A stretch of 64,000 nt of DNA from Paucibacter sp. KCTC 42545. Lineage in GTDB: Bacteria; Pseudomonadota; Gammaproteobacteria; Burkholderiales; Burkholderiaceae_C. The DNA is taken from assembly GCF_001477625.1 (NCBI RefSeq), contig NZ_CP013692.1, positions 1,922,001 through 1,986,000 of the forward strand, written 5' to 3'. Numbering within the stretch: the stretch's first letter is position 1; each line of letters opens with the position of its first letter. Shown here piece by piece: positions 17,695 through 27,640 of the stretch. The translations under genes and the position numbers were made by a program. A model generated the notes under the pieces. The model searched no databases. It was not told the DNA's origin and saw nothing but the letters and a program-made list of their open reading frames with translations.

Positions 17695-17899
17695 GCGACC
17701 CCAGTGGGGTCGCAGGTAACTAACTGGTTAGAGCCTCCCTGTCGGAGCCCCGACATAGAGAGTCCTGATGACTTTCTATGCCAGACGACGGGCAAGACCT
17801 ATGGCCCTGGCGGAGGGAGGCTGAGCCGGGACTGAAACAGTCCTGAGGACTGCTTCTGCCGGGCTGGAGGGAGCCAAGATGTCGCGCCCTAGCGCGACA
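17695..17899 (-). ncRNA. Candidate structured RNA / riboswitch-like leader upstream of the EamA transporter gene
   Basis: The gap holds nested helices. An 8-bp stem (17733-17740 with 17814-17821) closes a junction of three nearly flush hairpins: 17741-17754 (5 bp, 4-base loop), 17755-17779 (9 bp with one mismatch) and 17780-17811. A second domain, 17824-17865, holds a bulged stem and an inner CAGTCC/GGACTG hairpin. A similar sequence AGTCCTGA-N-GACT followed by a GGAGGGAG tract recurs in both domains. Flanking hairpins are 17720-17731 and 17695-17713 (8 bp, just before the transporter ATG), and 17880-17899 just after the typA stop. Strand is inferred from neighbours; I match it to no known family. 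Confidence 0.6.
17880..17899 (-). terminator. GC-rich hairpin after typA
   Basis: TGTCGCGC and GCGCGACA pair perfectly around a 4-base loop nine bases after the typA stop codon. There is no T-run, so it may be a transcript-end stabiliser or a weak terminator. Confidence 0.45.
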
Positions 17900-17907
17900 C
17901 GCAAGGC

Positions 17908-19731
17908 TTAGCCGCGCGAGTTGCGCTTACGCTCGTTTTCCGTCAGGAAACGCTTGCGCAGGCGGATGCTCTTGGGCGTGATTTCGACCAGCTCGTCGTC
18001 CTCGATGAACTCAACGCCGTATTCCAGCGTGCAGTCGATCGGAGGCGTGATCTTGGTGGCATCTTCCTTGCCGCTGACGCGGAAGTTGGTCAGCTGCTTG
18101 GTACGCGTCGCGTTGACGACCAGGTCGTTTTCACGGCTGTGGATACCCACGATCATGCCTTCGTACACAGGGTCGTTCGGCTTGACGAACATACGGCCGC
18201 GGTCATCCAGCTTGCCCAGGGCGTAGGTGAAGATTTCACCCGCGTCCATGGAGATCAGCACGCCGTTCTTGCGGCCAGCGATCTCACCCTTGTGCGGCTC
18301 GTAGCCGTCAAAGATATTGCTGATCAAGCCCGAACCACGGGTCAAGTTCAGGAATTCGTTGGTGAAGCCGATCAGGCCACGCGCAGGAATACGGTACTCC
18401 AGGCGCACGCGGCCACGGCCGTCCGGCTCCATATTGACCAGCTCGCCCTTGCGCTCGCCCAGGGCTTGCATGACGCCGCCTTGATGGATTTCTTCCACGT
18501 CGGCAGTGACCAGCTCGATAGGCTCGTGCTTCTCGCCGTCGATGGTCTGGAACACCACGCGCGGCTTGGAAACAGCCAGCTCGTAGCCTTCACGGCGCAT
18601 GTTTTCCAGCAAGATGGTCAGGTGCAATTCGCCACGGCCCATCACTTCGAAAATGCCGTCTTCGTCAGTTTCCTTGACGCGCAGGGCCACATTGCTTTGC
18701 AGTTCTTTTTGCAGGCGGTCCCAGATCTGACGGCTGGTGACGAACTTGCCTTCGCGGCCAGCCAGCGGGCTGGTGTTGACGCAGAAGTTCATGGTCAGTG
18801 TGGGCTCGTCCACCTTGAGCATGGGCAGCGGGGCCGGGGTGGCCACGCTGGTGACGGTCACTCCGATACCGATCTCGTCGATACCGTTGATCAGCACGAT
18901 GTCGCCAGGGCCGGCTTCGGCCGACTGCACGCGGTCCAGGCCTTGGAAGGTCAGCACTTGGTTGATGCGACCCTTGGTGCTCTTGCCGTCAGGGCCTTCC
19001 ATGACCAGCACGTCCATGCTGGGCTTGATGGTGCCTTGGGTGATACGGCCCACGCCGATACGGCCCACGAAGGTGGAATAGTCCAGCGCCGAGATCTGCA
19101 GCTGCAGCGGAGCGGCCGGGTCACCCTTTTGCGAAGGCACATGCTTCAGCACGGTGTTGAACAGGGCCGACATATCGGGGCCCCATTGCGCGCCAGGCTC
19201 GCCCTCTTCCAGCGAAGTCCAGCCGTTGATGCCGGAGGCGTAAACGACGGGGAAGTCCAGCTGCTCGTCAGTGGCGCCCAGCTTGTCGAACAGGTCGAAA
19301 GCGGCGTTGACGACGGCATCGGGCTTGGCACCGGGCTTGTCCACCTTGTTGACCACGACGATGGGCTTCAAGCCCAGGGCCAAGGCCTTCTTGGTCACGA
19401 AGCGGGTCTGGGGCATCGGGCCTTCTTGGGCGTCGATCAGCAGCACCACACCGTCCACCATGGACAGGGCGCGCTCGACTTCGCCACCGAAGTCCGCGTG
19501 ACCGGGGGTGTCCACGATATTGATGTGCGTGCCTTCCCAAGCCACGGCGCAGTTCTTGGCCAAGATGGTGATGCCACGCTCGCGTTCGATGGCATTGCTG
19601 TCCATCACGGTGTCGACCACTTTTTCGTGCTCGGCGAAGGTGCCGCTTTGGCGCAGCAATTGGTCAACCATGGTGGTTTTGCCATGGTCAACGTGGGCGA
19701 TGATGGCGATGTTGCGAATCTGCTTACTCAT
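17908..19731 (-). CDS. typA: Ribosome-associated GTPase TypA/BipA
   Basis: 607 residues, normal length. A translation-factor GTPase that helps 50S assembly and stress adaptation. G1 ([14 protein letters not shown]), switch I ([11 protein letters not shown]), G3 ([12 protein letters not shown]) and G4 (NKVDKPGA) are intact; after the elongation-factor-like domains the TypA-specific C-terminal region includes [16 protein letters not shown]. The start ATG at 19731 is supported by the family N-terminus ([13 protein letters not shown]). It follows truB by about 30 bases on the same strand. Confidence 0.97.
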   Translation of the reverse strand: MSKQIRNIAIIAHVDHGKTTMVDQLLRQSGTFAEHEKVVDTVMDSNAIERERGITILAKNCAVAWEGTHINIVDTPGHADFGGEVERALSMVDGVVLLIDAQEGPMPQTRFVTKKALALGLKPIVVVNKVDKPGAKPDAVVNAAFDLFDKLGATDEQLDFPVVYASGINGWTSLEEGEPGAQWGPDMSALFNTVLKHVPSQKGDPAAPLQLQISALDYSTFVGRIGVGRITQGTIKPSMDVLVMEGPDGKSTKGRINQVLTFQGLDRVQSAEAGPGDIVLINGIDEIGIGVTVTSVATPAPLPMLKVDEPTLTMNFCVNTSPLAGREGKFVTSRQIWDRLQKELQSNVALRVKETDEDGIFEVMGRGELHLTILLENMRREGYELAVSKPRVVFQTIDGEKHEPIELVTADVEEIHQGGVMQALGERKGELVNMEPDGRGRVRLEYRIPARGLIGFTNEFLNLTRGSGLISNIFDGYEPHKGEIAGRKNGVLISMDAGEIFTYALGKLDDRGRMFVKPNDPVYEGMIVGIHSRENDLVVNATRTKQLTNFRVSGKEDATKITPPIDCTLEYGVEFIEDDELVEITPKSIRLRKRFLTENERKRNSRG

Positions 19732-19762
19732 ACGACGCTTTCAAAAAATTCGGAATTTCTTC

Positions 19763-20710
19763 TTACACACCCAGGAGGCTGGACACCTCTTGAGGGCTTA
19801 ACAAACGGTCCGGGATCAACTCACCCGCCTTGATATGGGCCCCGCCCAAAAATGCCTGGGGTTCAGGTCCGTAGACCCGCACATGGGGCTGGTCGGGGGC
19901 GTTCAGGCGGCGCCGTAGACCGGTTAAAAAGCGGGCGGCTTCGTCGGCGCCTAAGCGCACTTCGGGCCAGTCCGCCAGCAAGCTGTCGGGTGGGCGCAGC
20001 AAGGCCTCGCGCTCGGCCTCGGTCAGCTCAGCCAGGGCGTCCAGGCTGATGGCGTCTTCTACCCGCACCGGGCCGGAGGCGGTCCGCCGCAAAGCGGTCA
20101 GATGCGCGCCGCAACCCAACAAGGCACCCAGGTCTTCGGCCAGGGTGCGAACATAAGTGCCCTTGCTGCAGCGCACGGCCACGGTCAGCTGGCTCAGCTC
20201 ATCTTGCCAATCGATGATGTCCAAAGCATGAATCGTCACACGGCGCGAGGGGCGTTCGATCTGGATGCCGGCGCGCGCGTACTCATACAAAGGCCGGCCT
20301 TCAAATTTGAGGGCCGAGTACATCGGCGGCACTTGGTCAATCTCACCGCGCAGCGTGGCGCAAGCGGCCTCGATCTGTTCGCGGCTTACCGACACTGGAC
20401 GCTCTTCCAGCACCTCGCCTTCGAGGTCGCCGGTGGTGGTGGTCGCGCCGAGCTGCAGCGTGGCTTGATAAGCCTTGTCGGCATCCAGGCTGACTTGGCT
20501 GAACTTGGTGCCTGCGCCGAAGCACAGGGGCAGCAAACCAGTAGCCAGGGGATCCAAGGTGCCGGTGTGACCCGCTTTTTCAGCGCGCAGCAGCCATTTC
20601 GCCTTTTGCAAAGCGTCGTTGCTGGTCCAGCCCAAGGGCTTGTCCAGCAAGAGCACGCCGTGAATTGGACGGCGTACGGTTTTGATGCGCGGAGGGCGGG
20701 CGGCAGACAT
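19763..20710 (-). CDS. truB: tRNA pseudouridine(55) synthase
   Basis: 315 residues. It makes pseudouridine 55 in the T-loop of tRNAs. The catalytic Asp is in [17 protein letters not shown]; other signatures are [18 protein letters not shown] and the RNA-binding [15 protein letters not shown]. The C-terminal PUA-like part (about 245-315) is present. It sits between rbfA (8 bases upstream) and typA, as part of the conserved translation operon. Confidence 0.96.
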   Translation of the reverse strand: MSAARPPRIKTVRRPIHGVLLLDKPLGWTSNDALQKAKWLLRAEKAGHTGTLDPLATGLLPLCFGAGTKFSQVSLDADKAYQATLQLGATTTTGDLEGEVLEERPVSVSREQIEAACATLRGEIDQVPPMYSALKFEGRPLYEYARAGIQIERPSRRVTIHALDIIDWQDELSQLTVAVRCSKGTYVRTLAEDLGALLGCGAHLTALRRTASGPVRVEDAISLDALAELTEAEREALLRPPDSLLADWPEVRLGADEAARFLTGLRRRLNAPDQPHVRVYGPEPQAFLGGAHIKAGELIPDRLLSPQEVSSLLGV

Positions 20711-20718
20711 CTTGTTTC

Positions 20719-21150
20719 TTACTCTTGCTCGTCGGCCTTTTTGGCGGCGCTAGCAGCTGCCTCGGCATCCGAGTCAGCGGCAGGCTCATCGTCCAGGGCG
20801 CGATTGGCATTGGCCGTGCGGATCAGCGCGCTCATTTCGGCCGCGCGCTCAATCGTGCGGTCGAAGTGGAAGTGCAAGCTGGGCACGGTGTGAATCTGCA
20901 GGCGCTTGAACAAGCCGTTACGCAAGTAGCCGGCGGCCTCGTTCAAGGCCTCGCCGGTTTCGGTCGGGTCGCCGACCAGCACCGAGAAAAACACCTTGGC
21001 ATGGGCGTAGTCGGGCGTGACCTCCACGGCATTGACCGTGGCCATGCCGATGCGGGGGTCCTTCAGCTCGCGGATCAGCTCAGCCAAATCGCGCTGGATC
21101 TGGTCGGCCACGCGGAAGCTGCGGTTGGGAATGACTCGTTTATGTCGCAT
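20719..21150 (-). CDS. rbfA: 30S ribosome-binding factor
   Basis: 143 residues. A KH-like protein that helps 16S rRNA 5' end maturation and cold adaptation. The family signature [22 protein letters not shown] at the start and the [18 protein letters not shown] strand are clear. An acidic, Ala-rich tail ([13 protein letters not shown]) extends beyond the core. It follows infB across a strong hairpin and precedes truB by 8 bases. Confidence 0.95.
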   Translation of the reverse strand: MRHKRVIPNRSFRVADQIQRDLAELIRELKDPRIGMATVNAVEVTPDYAHAKVFFSVLVGDPTETGEALNEAAGYLRNGLFKRLQIHTVPSLHFHFDRTIERAAEMSALIRTANANRALDDEPAADSDAEAAASAAKKADEQE

Positions 21151-21186
21151 ATCTTGATCTCCTCAGTGGATGCCCACGTAAAGACA

Positions 21187-21215
21187 AACCCCGCCACTCT
21201 TTGGAGGGCGGGGTT
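21187..21215 (-). terminator. Intrinsic terminator/attenuator between infB and rbfA
   Basis: AACCCCGCC (21187-21195) and GGCGGGGTT (21207-21215) form a 9-bp stem with an 11-base loop; on the minus strand it is followed by TTGTCTTT. It lies inside the operon, so it probably reduces rbfA-truB-typA expression relative to infB unless there is a further promoter. Confidence 0.75.
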
Positions 21216-21238
21216 GGCTGCTTGGGGGCAACTCCGCC

Positions 21239-24200
21239 TTACAGCGTTCGAGCCACTTCCTTGACCTCGAAGAATTCCAGCTGATCGCCCTCGGCGATGT
21301 CGCTGTAGTTCTTCAGCTTGATACCGCACTCGAAGCCTTCGCGGACTTCGCGCACATCGTCCTTCATGCGCTTCAAGGTGTCGATCTCGCCGGTGTAGAT
21401 CACCACGTTCTCGCGCAGCAAGCGGAAGCGTGCCGAACGGTTGACGGTACCCGAAGTGACCATACAGCCGGCAATGGTGCCGATCTTGGTCGCCACGAAC
21501 ACGGTGCGGATCTCGGCCATACCGATGACTTCTTCGCGCTGCTCGGGAGCCAGCATGCCGGTCATCGCTGCCTTTACTTCATCCACGGCGTCGTAAATGA
21601 TGTTGTAGTAGCGCAGATCAACCGCATTGCCCTCGGCCAGCTTGCGTGCGCCGGCGTCAGCCCGCACATTGAAGCCGATGATGACGGCCTTCGAAGCGAT
21701 CGCCAAGTTGACGTCCGACTCGCTGATGCCACCCACCGCCGCGTGCACGATCTGCACCTTGACTTCGGGCGTCGACAGCTTGAGCAGCGAAGAAGACAGC
21801 GCTTCTTGCGAACCTTGCACGTCGGACTTGATGATGATGCCCAGGGTCTGCACATCGCCCGCAGCCATGTCGGAGAACATATTCTCCAGCTTGGCAGCTT
21901 GTTGACGCGACAGCTTCACATCACGGTACTTGCCCGAACGGAAGGTAGCCACTTCACGGGCTCGGCGCTCATCGGCCAGGACCATGAATTCATCACCGGC
22001 TTGCGGCACTTCGGTCAAACCTTGGATTTCCACCGGGATGGAAGGACCAGCTTCGGAGCAAGCCTTGCCGTCTTCGTCCAACATGGCGCGAACACGGCCG
22101 TAGGTCGAACCTGCCAGCACGACGTCGCCGCGCTTCAAGGTGCCCGACTGAACCAGAATGGTGGCCACAGGGCCGCGGCCCTTGTCCAGCTTGGCTTCGA
22201 TCACCAGGCCCTTGGCCATGGAGGCGACAGGCGCCTTCAGCTCCAACACTTCGGCTTGCAGCAGCACTTGCTCCAGCAATGCGTCCATGCCTTCGCCGGT
22301 CTTGGCCGAAACGGGGACGAAAGGTGTATCGCCGCCGAAGTCTTCAGGCACAACGCCCTCAGCCACCAGCTCGCCCTTCAGGCGTTCGATATTGGCACCT
22401 TGCTTGTCGATCTTGTTCATCGCCACAACGATGGGCACGCCCGCCGCCTTGGCATGGTGGATCGCTTCCTTGGTCTGGGGCATCACGCCGTCGTCCGCCG
22501 CCACCACCAGGATGACGATGTCGGTAGCCGTGGCGCCGCGAGCACGCATGGCGGTAAACGCCGCGTGACCCGGGGTATCCAGGAAGGTGATCATGCCGCG
22601 CGGGGTTTCCACGTGGTAGGCACCAATGTGCTGCGTGATGCCGCCGGCTTCGCCAGCAGCCACACGGGCACGGCGAACATAGTCCAGCAGCGAGGTCTTG
22701 CCGTGGTCAACGTGACCCATGACGGTGACGACCGGTGCGCGCGGCAGGCTTTCCGCCTGCTCGGCACCAGCGCCCTCTTCCTCGAGGAAGGCGTCCGGAT
22801 CATCCAGCTTGGCAGCAAATGCCTTGTGGCCCATTTCTTCGACCAAAATCATGGCCGTTTCTTGGTCCAGCTGCTGGTTGATGGTGCACATCTGGCCCAG
22901 CTTCATCAAATGCTTGATGACTTCGGAAGCCTTGATGGACATCTTGTGTGCCAAATCGGCCACCGAGATGGTCTCAGGGATGTGAACCTCTTGCACCACT
23001 TGCTCGACCGGTGCCACGAAGTTGGACTGGCTCTGGCCGCGGTCATTGCGGTCATTGCCACGACGCCCACCCGCACCACCGCGGCTAGGCGCACGCCAGC
23101 CACCGGCAGAAGGACGTGCACCACCCGGTGCAGGCGTCGAACCCGGCTTGACGCCGCGCTTCTTGTCATCGGCCCAGCTGGACGACAACTTCTCGGACTT
23201 AACCGACTTCTTGTCACCCGGCTTGGCAGCCGTGGTCGTTCCAGGAGCCGCAGGGGCGCCGGGAGTACCGGGCTTCTTGTGGATCGTGCCCTTGATGCCT
23301 TCTTTCGGGGCTTCAACGGGCTTGGGCTCTTCCTTCTTGGCGATCATGACCTTTTTAGGGGCATTCATCATCGCGCGGATGGCAGCAGCCTCGGCCTCAG
23401 CGGCCTTGCGGCGGCGCTCGAGGTCGACTTGTTTTTGCTTCTCTTCCACGCCCACGTCCACCGCCTTGACCACGCGCAGCGCGGGCTTGGCAGGTTCAGC
23501 GACAGGCGCCGCGGCCACAGGGGCAGCAGCAGCAGCGACGGGCGCAGCGGGTGCAGCAGCAGCTTCAGCAACCGGGGCTTGAGCCACAGCGGCGGGCGCA
23601 GGCGCAGCCACCACGGGTGCCGGTGCCGGGGCACGTGCAGCGGCAGCCGCCTTGTTGATGGCAGCAGCTTCGCGAGCAGCAGCCTCAGCCGTCTGGCGTG
23701 GCGGCTTCTTCGCAGCCTTGGCGGCAGCAGCTTGTTCGGCAGCCAGGTTTGCGGCAGCTTGCGCAGCCACGGCCTCAGCAGCCAGGCGTTCTTGGCGACG
23801 TGCTTCTTCAGCGGCGCGGGCGGCCTTCTCGGCCTCTTCACGCTCACGCACACGCTCAGCCAGCTCGGCTTCCTGGCGACGCAGGGCTTCAGCCTGGGCT
23901 TGCGCCTCGACTTCGCGGCGTTGCAGGTCGGCTTCCTCGGCGGCAGCGGCAGCGGCCACTGCGGCGTCGTCGGTCGCGCCGGACTCATCCATCTTCACGA
24001 AGGTGCGCTTCTTGCGCACTTCCACGCTGATGGTGCGGGCTTTGCCGCTGGCATCGGCCTGCTTGATTTCGCTGGTCGACTTACGGGTCAGCGTGATCTT
24101 TTTACGATCAGCGCCGGCCGTGCCATGCGAAGTACGCAGGTAGTTCAGCAGACGCTCTTTGTCGGCTTCGTTGAGGGCGTCTTCGGTAGACGCCGTTTTG

Positions 24201-24286
24201 ACGCCTGCAGCTTGAAGCTGCTCAAGCAGCGTGCTCGCAGGCTTTTGTAGCTCTGCGGCAAACTGGGCGACGGTGGTCACAGCCAT
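21239..24286 (-). CDS. infB: Translation initiation factor IF-2
   Basis: 1015 residues, at the long end for betaproteobacteria because of an Ala/Glu/Arg-rich, low-complexity linker (about residues 110-400). An IF2_N module starts the protein ([20 protein letters not shown]) and a second one lies just before the GTPase domain ([20 protein letters not shown]). The GTPase motifs are [31 protein letters not shown] and NKIDKQGA. C-terminal domains that bind fMet-tRNA follow. It lies 73 bases after nusA on the same strand. Confidence 0.97.
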   Translation of the reverse strand: MAVTTVAQFAAELQKPASTLLEQLQAAGVKTASTEDALNEADKERLLNYLRTSHGTAGADRKKITLTRKSTSEIKQADASGKARTISVEVRKKRTFVKMDESGATDDAAVAAAAAAEEADLQRREVEAQAQAEALRRQEAELAERVREREEAEKAARAAEEARRQERLAAEAVAAQAAANLAAEQAAAAKAAKKPPRQTAEAAAREAAAINKAAAAARAPAPAPVVAAPAPAAVAQAPVAEAAAAPAAPVAAAAAPVAAAPVAEPAKPALRVVKAVDVGVEEKQKQVDLERRRKAAEAEAAAIRAMMNAPKKVMIAKKEEPKPVEAPKEGIKGTIHKKPGTPGAPAAPGTTTAAKPGDKKSVKSEKLSSSWADDKKRGVKPGSTPAPGGARPSAGGWRAPSRGGAGGRRGNDRNDRGQSQSNFVAPVEQVVQEVHIPETISVADLAHKMSIKASEVIKHLMKLGQMCTINQQLDQETAMILVEEMGHKAFAAKLDDPDAFLEEEGAGAEQAESLPRAPVVTVMGHVDHGKTSLLDYVRRARVAAGEAGGITQHIGAYHVETPRGMITFLDTPGHAAFTAMRARGATATDIVILVVAADDGVMPQTKEAIHHAKAAGVPIVVAMNKIDKQGANIERLKGELVAEGVVPEDFGGDTPFVPVSAKTGEGMDALLEQVLLQAEVLELKAPVASMAKGLVIEAKLDKGRGPVATILVQSGTLKRGDVVLAGSTYGRVRAMLDEDGKACSEAGPSIPVEIQGLTEVPQAGDEFMVLADERRAREVATFRSGKYRDVKLSRQQAAKLENMFSDMAAGDVQTLGIIIKSDVQGSQEALSSSLLKLSTPEVKVQIVHAAVGGISESDVNLAIASKAVIIGFNVRADAGARKLAEGNAVDLRYYNIIYDAVDEVKAAMTGMLAPEQREEVIGMAEIRTVFVATKIGTIAGCMVTSGTVNRSARFRLLRENVVIYTGEIDTLKRMKDDVREVREGFECGIKLKNYSDIAEGDQLEFFEVKEVARTL

Positions 24287-24359
24287 TGTTGGATCCTTAA
24301 CTTATGCGTACTTTGCTGGGCGATTCTTGGTGTTGACTCTTTGCTGCGAAAGCGCAGCG

Positions 24360-25838
24360 TCAAGCCGTGAACCAATGTTCGCGAGCCTTCATGATCATGG
24401 TTCGGGCGGCGCCCTCATCCATGCCAGACAGTTCAACGAGTTCGTCGACGGCCAGATCGGCCAGGTCGTCGCGGGTATGGATATCGCCATCGGAGAGTTT
24501 GGCAACCAGTTCGGGCGTCATGCCCTCGAGGTCACGCAGGTCTTGGGACACTTCCTCAACCTTTTCTTCCCGGGCGATTTCCATGGTCAACAGCGCATCC
24601 TTGGCTCGGGTACGCAATTCATTGACCGTGTCTTCGTCGAAGGCCTCAACTTCCAGCATTTCTTGCATAGGCACGTAGGCCACTTCTTCCAAGCTGGTGA
24701 ACCCTTCAGCGATCAGGATGTCGGCGACTTCAGCATCCACATCGAGTTTCTCGATGAAGAGCTTGCGCACCGATTCCGATTCCTGCTCATGCTTAACAGC
24801 CGATTCCTCGGCCGACATGATGTTGATACGCCAGCCGGTCAGCTCGGAAGCGAGCCTCACGTTCTGGCCGCCGCGACCGATGGCGATGGCGAGGTTTTCC
24901 TCATCCACCACAACATCCATCGCATGACGTTCTTCGTCCACAACAATGGACTGCACATTGGCCGGAGCCAATGCGCCGATGACGAACTGTGCGGGGTCTT
25001 CCGACCACAGCACGATGTCCACACGCTCACCGGCCAATTCATTCGTAACACCGTTGACACGGCTGCCACGCACGCCGACGCAGGTGCCGATCGGGTCGAC
25101 ACGCTTATCGTGCGACAGCACGGCCAGCTTGGCGCGCGAACCGGCATCACGAGCGCAGCTCTTGATCTCCAGCAGACCTTGCTCGATTTCAGGCACTTCC
25201 TGAGCGAACAGCTCGGTCATGAACTGAGGCGCGCTGCGCGACAGCATGATTTGCGGGCCGCGCTGCGTCGGATCAACACCCAGGATCACGGCACGCACGC
25301 GGTCACCGGTACGCAGGTTTTCCTTGGGGATCATTTCCGAGCGCTTCAGGCGGCCTTCGATACGACCGGACTCGGCAATGATGTCGCCCTTATCCAGGCG
25401 CTTGACCGTGCCGACGAAGATCTGCTCGCCGCGCGCCATGAAGTCGTTGAGCAACTGCTCACGCTCGGCATCACGGATTTTTTGCAGAATGACCTGCTTG
25501 GCCGCTTGCGCGCCAATGCGACCGATAGGCACCGACTCGATGGGCTCTTCGATATGGTCTTCGACCTCGATGTCGGGGATTTGCTCCTGTGCTTCAAACA
25601 ACAGGATTTCGGCATCGGGGTTTTGCAGGCCAGCCTCGTTGGGCACAACGTGCCAACGGCGGAAAGTCTCGTAGGCACCGGAATCCCGATCCACGGACAC
25701 GCGAATGTCAGCCTCGCCTCCACACAGCTTCTTGGTCGCCGAAGCGAGTGCCGCCTCGACAGCACCGAACACCACATCGAGCTCGACGCTCTTCTCGCGA
25801 GAAATCGCGTCCACCAGCATCAACAGTTCGCGGTTCAT
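24360..25838 (-). CDS. nusA: Transcription termination/antitermination factor NusA
   Basis: 492 residues. NusA binds RNA polymerase and modulates pausing, termination and antitermination. Visible are the N-terminal polymerase-binding domain ([15 protein letters not shown]), S1 (about 135-200), two KH domains with [15 protein letters not shown] and [16 protein letters not shown], and two C-terminal acidic helix-hairpin-helix repeats (about 360-490). It overlaps rimP by four bases (ATGA at 25835-25838). Confidence 0.97.
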   Translation of the reverse strand: MNRELLMLVDAISREKSVELDVVFGAVEAALASATKKLCGGEADIRVSVDRDSGAYETFRRWHVVPNEAGLQNPDAEILLFEAQEQIPDIEVEDHIEEPIESVPIGRIGAQAAKQVILQKIRDAEREQLLNDFMARGEQIFVGTVKRLDKGDIIAESGRIEGRLKRSEMIPKENLRTGDRVRAVILGVDPTQRGPQIMLSRSAPQFMTELFAQEVPEIEQGLLEIKSCARDAGSRAKLAVLSHDKRVDPIGTCVGVRGSRVNGVTNELAGERVDIVLWSEDPAQFVIGALAPANVQSIVVDEERHAMDVVVDEENLAIAIGRGGQNVRLASELTGWRINIMSAEESAVKHEQESESVRKLFIEKLDVDAEVADILIAEGFTSLEEVAYVPMQEMLEVEAFDEDTVNELRTRAKDALLTMEIAREEKVEEVSQDLRDLEGMTPELVAKLSDGDIHTRDDLADLAVDELVELSGMDEGAARTMIMKAREHWFTA

Positions 25839-26446
25839 TGATCAGGACCTCCGTCAATCTTGTCATCTGTTTTCGCAGCTTTCACCTTGGCCGGCGTCTT
25901 CTTGCCGGTTGCTGGCTTGCCGCCACGACCCTTGAAGCTGAACACGGGCACCAAACGGGCTTCGCGAACTTCTTCAAGAGAAAAATCCAGGGCCTGCTCG
26001 GCCTTGCCATCACTAAAAACCACACGCCAGGCAGCCGCTGCCGGCGCATCTTCGGCCGGTGCCGCTACGTCTGCGCCTGCCGTCTCAGCAGGCAGCGCCG
26101 ACAGCACGCCGGAATATTTCTTGCGCCCCTGGAAGGGCATGCGCAGCGTGATCTCGATCTCTTCGCCGACGAAGCGCTGGTAGTCGCTGGCCTTCTTCAA
26201 CGGCCGATCCAGGCCGGGGGAGGAAACCTCCAGGCGCTCGTAAGCGCAGCCTTCAACTTCCAGCAAGTATTGCAACTGGCGCGTCACGCGCTCGCAGTCT
26301 TCCACATTGATCAGCTCGCCGGCCAAAGCCTGCTCAGGCAGCTTATCGAGATACACGCGCAGCAAGCCAGCGGGACTGCGTTCACAGTCCACAAGGTCGT
26401 AACCCAGTCCGGTTACGGTTTTTTCTACAGCTTCCTGCCAATTCAT
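25835..26446 (-). CDS. rimP: Ribosome maturation factor RimP
   Basis: 203 residues, about 40-50 longer than the E. coli protein because of an Ala/Asp-rich insertion (about 120-140) and a basic tail rich in Lys and Gly. Needed for 30S maturation. The conserved core is [35 protein letters not shown] and [20 protein letters not shown]. It is the first gene of the rimP-nusA-infB operon, about 210 bases behind a good promoter and beyond a terminator-like hairpin. Confidence 0.95.
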   Translation of the reverse strand: MNWQEAVEKTVTGLGYDLVDCERSPAGLLRVYLDKLPEQALAGELINVEDCERVTRQLQYLLEVEGCAYERLEVSSPGLDRPLKKASDYQRFVGEEIEITLRMPFQGRKKYSGVLSALPAETAGADVAAPAEDAPAAAAWRVVFSDGKAEQALDFSLEEVREARLVPVFSFKGRGGKPATGKKTPAKVKAAKTDDKIDGGPDQ

Positions 26447-26539
26447 GCGTCGTGCAGCTCCAACTTTTCAAGAACTCATGCGTCTTGCGACCCGAGCCAA
26501 ATCAATGTGAATCAAATTTTATGCAAAGAGCGATCGAGC

Positions 26540-26568
26540 AAAAAAAATGGGCTGGATGAATCCGCCCA
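26540..26568 (-). terminator. Terminator-like hairpin in the rimP-nusA-infB leader
   Basis: On the minus strand TGGGC and GCCCA (26564-26568 and 26548-26552) plus GGA/TCC form a stem with a TTCA loop, followed at once by eight T (26547-26540). It stands about 95 bases before rimP and about 90 bases after the predicted transcription start, with no gene between, so it fits an attenuator in the leader of the nusA operon. Confidence 0.75.
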
Positions 26569-26665
26569 ACTTTCAAACCCTGGCCAAGCCGGGGCTTCGA
26601 AACAAGCGCTCAAAGTAATTAAGAGCTTGTGATTACGCTCGCCTCATCTCTTCAGCGAAGCCGGG

Positions 26666-26694
26666 ATTGTACTATGCAAGCTCAGTGCCGACAA
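26666..26694 (-). promoter_or_regulatory. Predicted sigma70 promoter of the rimP-nusA-infB operon
   Basis: On the minus strand TTGTCG (26694-26689) and TACAAT (26671-26666) are separated by exactly 17 bases. The predicted start is near 26659, giving a leader of about 210 bases to rimP. Confidence 0.65.
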
Positions 26695-26761
26695 GCAGAT
26701 GCCCCGGTTTCGCTCTAAGCCATGCGAAAATCTGCGGCTGATTCAATACAAAGGAGCAACC

Positions 26762-27544
26762 ATGGGATTTCTCGCAGGCAAGCGATTGCTGATCACGGGC
26801 GTCTTGTCCAACCGATCCATCGCTTACGGCATTGCAAAAGCCTGCCACCGCGAAGGTGCGGAATTGGCCTTCAGCTACCAAGGCGAACGCTTCAAGGACC
26901 GCATCACCGAGTTTGCAGCCGAGTTTGACTCCAAGCTGGTGTTTGACTGCGACGTATCTGACGACGCGCAAATGGAAGCCCTGTTCGCCAATTTGGGCGA
27001 GGCATGGCCTGAGTTTGACGGTTTTGTGCATTCCATTGGTTTTGCCCCGCGCGAAGCCATTGCCGGCGACTTCTTGGACGGCCTGACGCGCGAGAACTTC
27101 CGTATCGCCCATGACATCTCGGCCTATAGCTTCCCCGCCATGGCCAAGCTGGCAGCACCGCGCCTGCGCCCCGGCGCCGCCTTGCTGACCCTGTCTTATC
27201 TGGGCGCAGCGCGCTATGTGCCGAATTACAACACCATGGGCCTGGCAAAAGCCTCGCTGGAAGCCAGCGTGCGCTACTTGGCGCAATCGATGGGCGCTCG
27301 CGGCGTGCGGGTCAACGGCATCTCCGCCGGCCCGATCAAGACTCTGGCAGCCTCCGGCATCAAGGACTTTGGCAAGTTGCTGAGCCAGTTCGCCGCGTCC
27401 GCGCCGATCCGCCGCAATGTGACCATCGAAGATGTCGGCAATGTGGCCGCCTTCTTGTTGTCCGACCTGGCCGGCGGCGTCAGCGCCGAGATCACCTATG
27501 TGGACGGCGGCTTCAGCCACGTCGCCATGGCTGGCGAAGCCTGA
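26762..27544 (+). CDS. fabI: Enoyl-[acyl-carrier-protein] reductase (NADH)
   Basis: 260 residues from the ATG at 26762 (ribosome site AAAGGAG). It carries out the last step of each fatty-acid elongation cycle. The FabI-type nucleotide site ([17 protein letters not shown]), the [10 protein letters not shown] segment, the catalytic Tyr and Lys in [21 protein letters not shown] and the C-terminal [11 protein letters not shown] are all present. The catalytic Tyr spacing (Y-x6-K) identifies the FabI class rather than FabK or FabV. A strong terminator follows 20 bases after the stop. Confidence 0.97.
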   Translation: MGFLAGKRLLITGVLSNRSIAYGIAKACHREGAELAFSYQGERFKDRITEFAAEFDSKLVFDCDVSDDAQMEALFANLGEAWPEFDGFVHSIGFAPREAIAGDFLDGLTRENFRIAHDISAYSFPAMAKLAAPRLRPGAALLTLSYLGAARYVPNYNTMGLAKASLEASVRYLAQSMGARGVRVNGISAGPIKTLAASGIKDFGKLLSQFAASAPIRRNVTIEDVGNVAAFLLSDLAGGVSAEITYVDGGFSHVAMAGEA

Positions 27545-27563
27545 TCAAAGTAGCTCTGCAATG

Positions 27564-27595
27564 AAAAAAGGGCCTGCAATTGCAGGCCCTTTTTT
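27564..27595. terminator. Bidirectional terminator between fabI and the decarboxylase gene
   Basis: The 20-base palindrome at 27570-27589 (GGGCCTGC/GCAGGCCC with an AATT loop) is flanked by six A on the left and six T on the right. It fits both convergent transcripts. Confidence 0.95.
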
Positions 27596-27640
27596 ATTCC
27601 AGCCAGCCAAGCCGACCCGAAAGCCGGCCAGACCTGTCGC

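Larger units (their letters stand above)
26447..26761. other. 315-base intergenic region between rimP and fabI
   Basis: It holds the leader of the rimP operon (promoter near 26666-26694 and terminator-like hairpin 26540-26568, both minus strand) and the upstream region of fabI, whose ribosome site AAAGGAG precedes 26762. I find no tRNA here, unlike the enterobacterial operon, where metY comes first. A clear plus-strand promoter for fabI was not found. Confidence 0.7.

Noticed and set aside
17764..17849. CTGATGA and CTGAGGA sequences resembling hammerhead ribozyme cores
   Set aside because: Both lie within hairpins of the proposed fold, and no GAAA with correct flanking stems follows either, so a hammerhead cannot be built.
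17720..17880. Known riboswitch classes (glycine, TPP, FMN, cobalamin, SAM-I, fluoride, mini-ykkC)
   Set aside because: I compared the remembered conserved cores of these classes with both strands and found none of them.
18139..19833. Plus-strand open frame of 564 codons
   Set aside because: It lies on the back of typA and has no family motif or ribosome site.
21743..24250. Long open frame of 835 codons on the plus strand
   Set aside because: It is antisense to infB; the His/Gly/Leu-rich sequence is what GC-rich codons give in the opposite frame.
26447..26761. A tRNA (metY-like) before rimP
   Set aside because: No cloverleaf or CCA end can be built on either strand of this gap.
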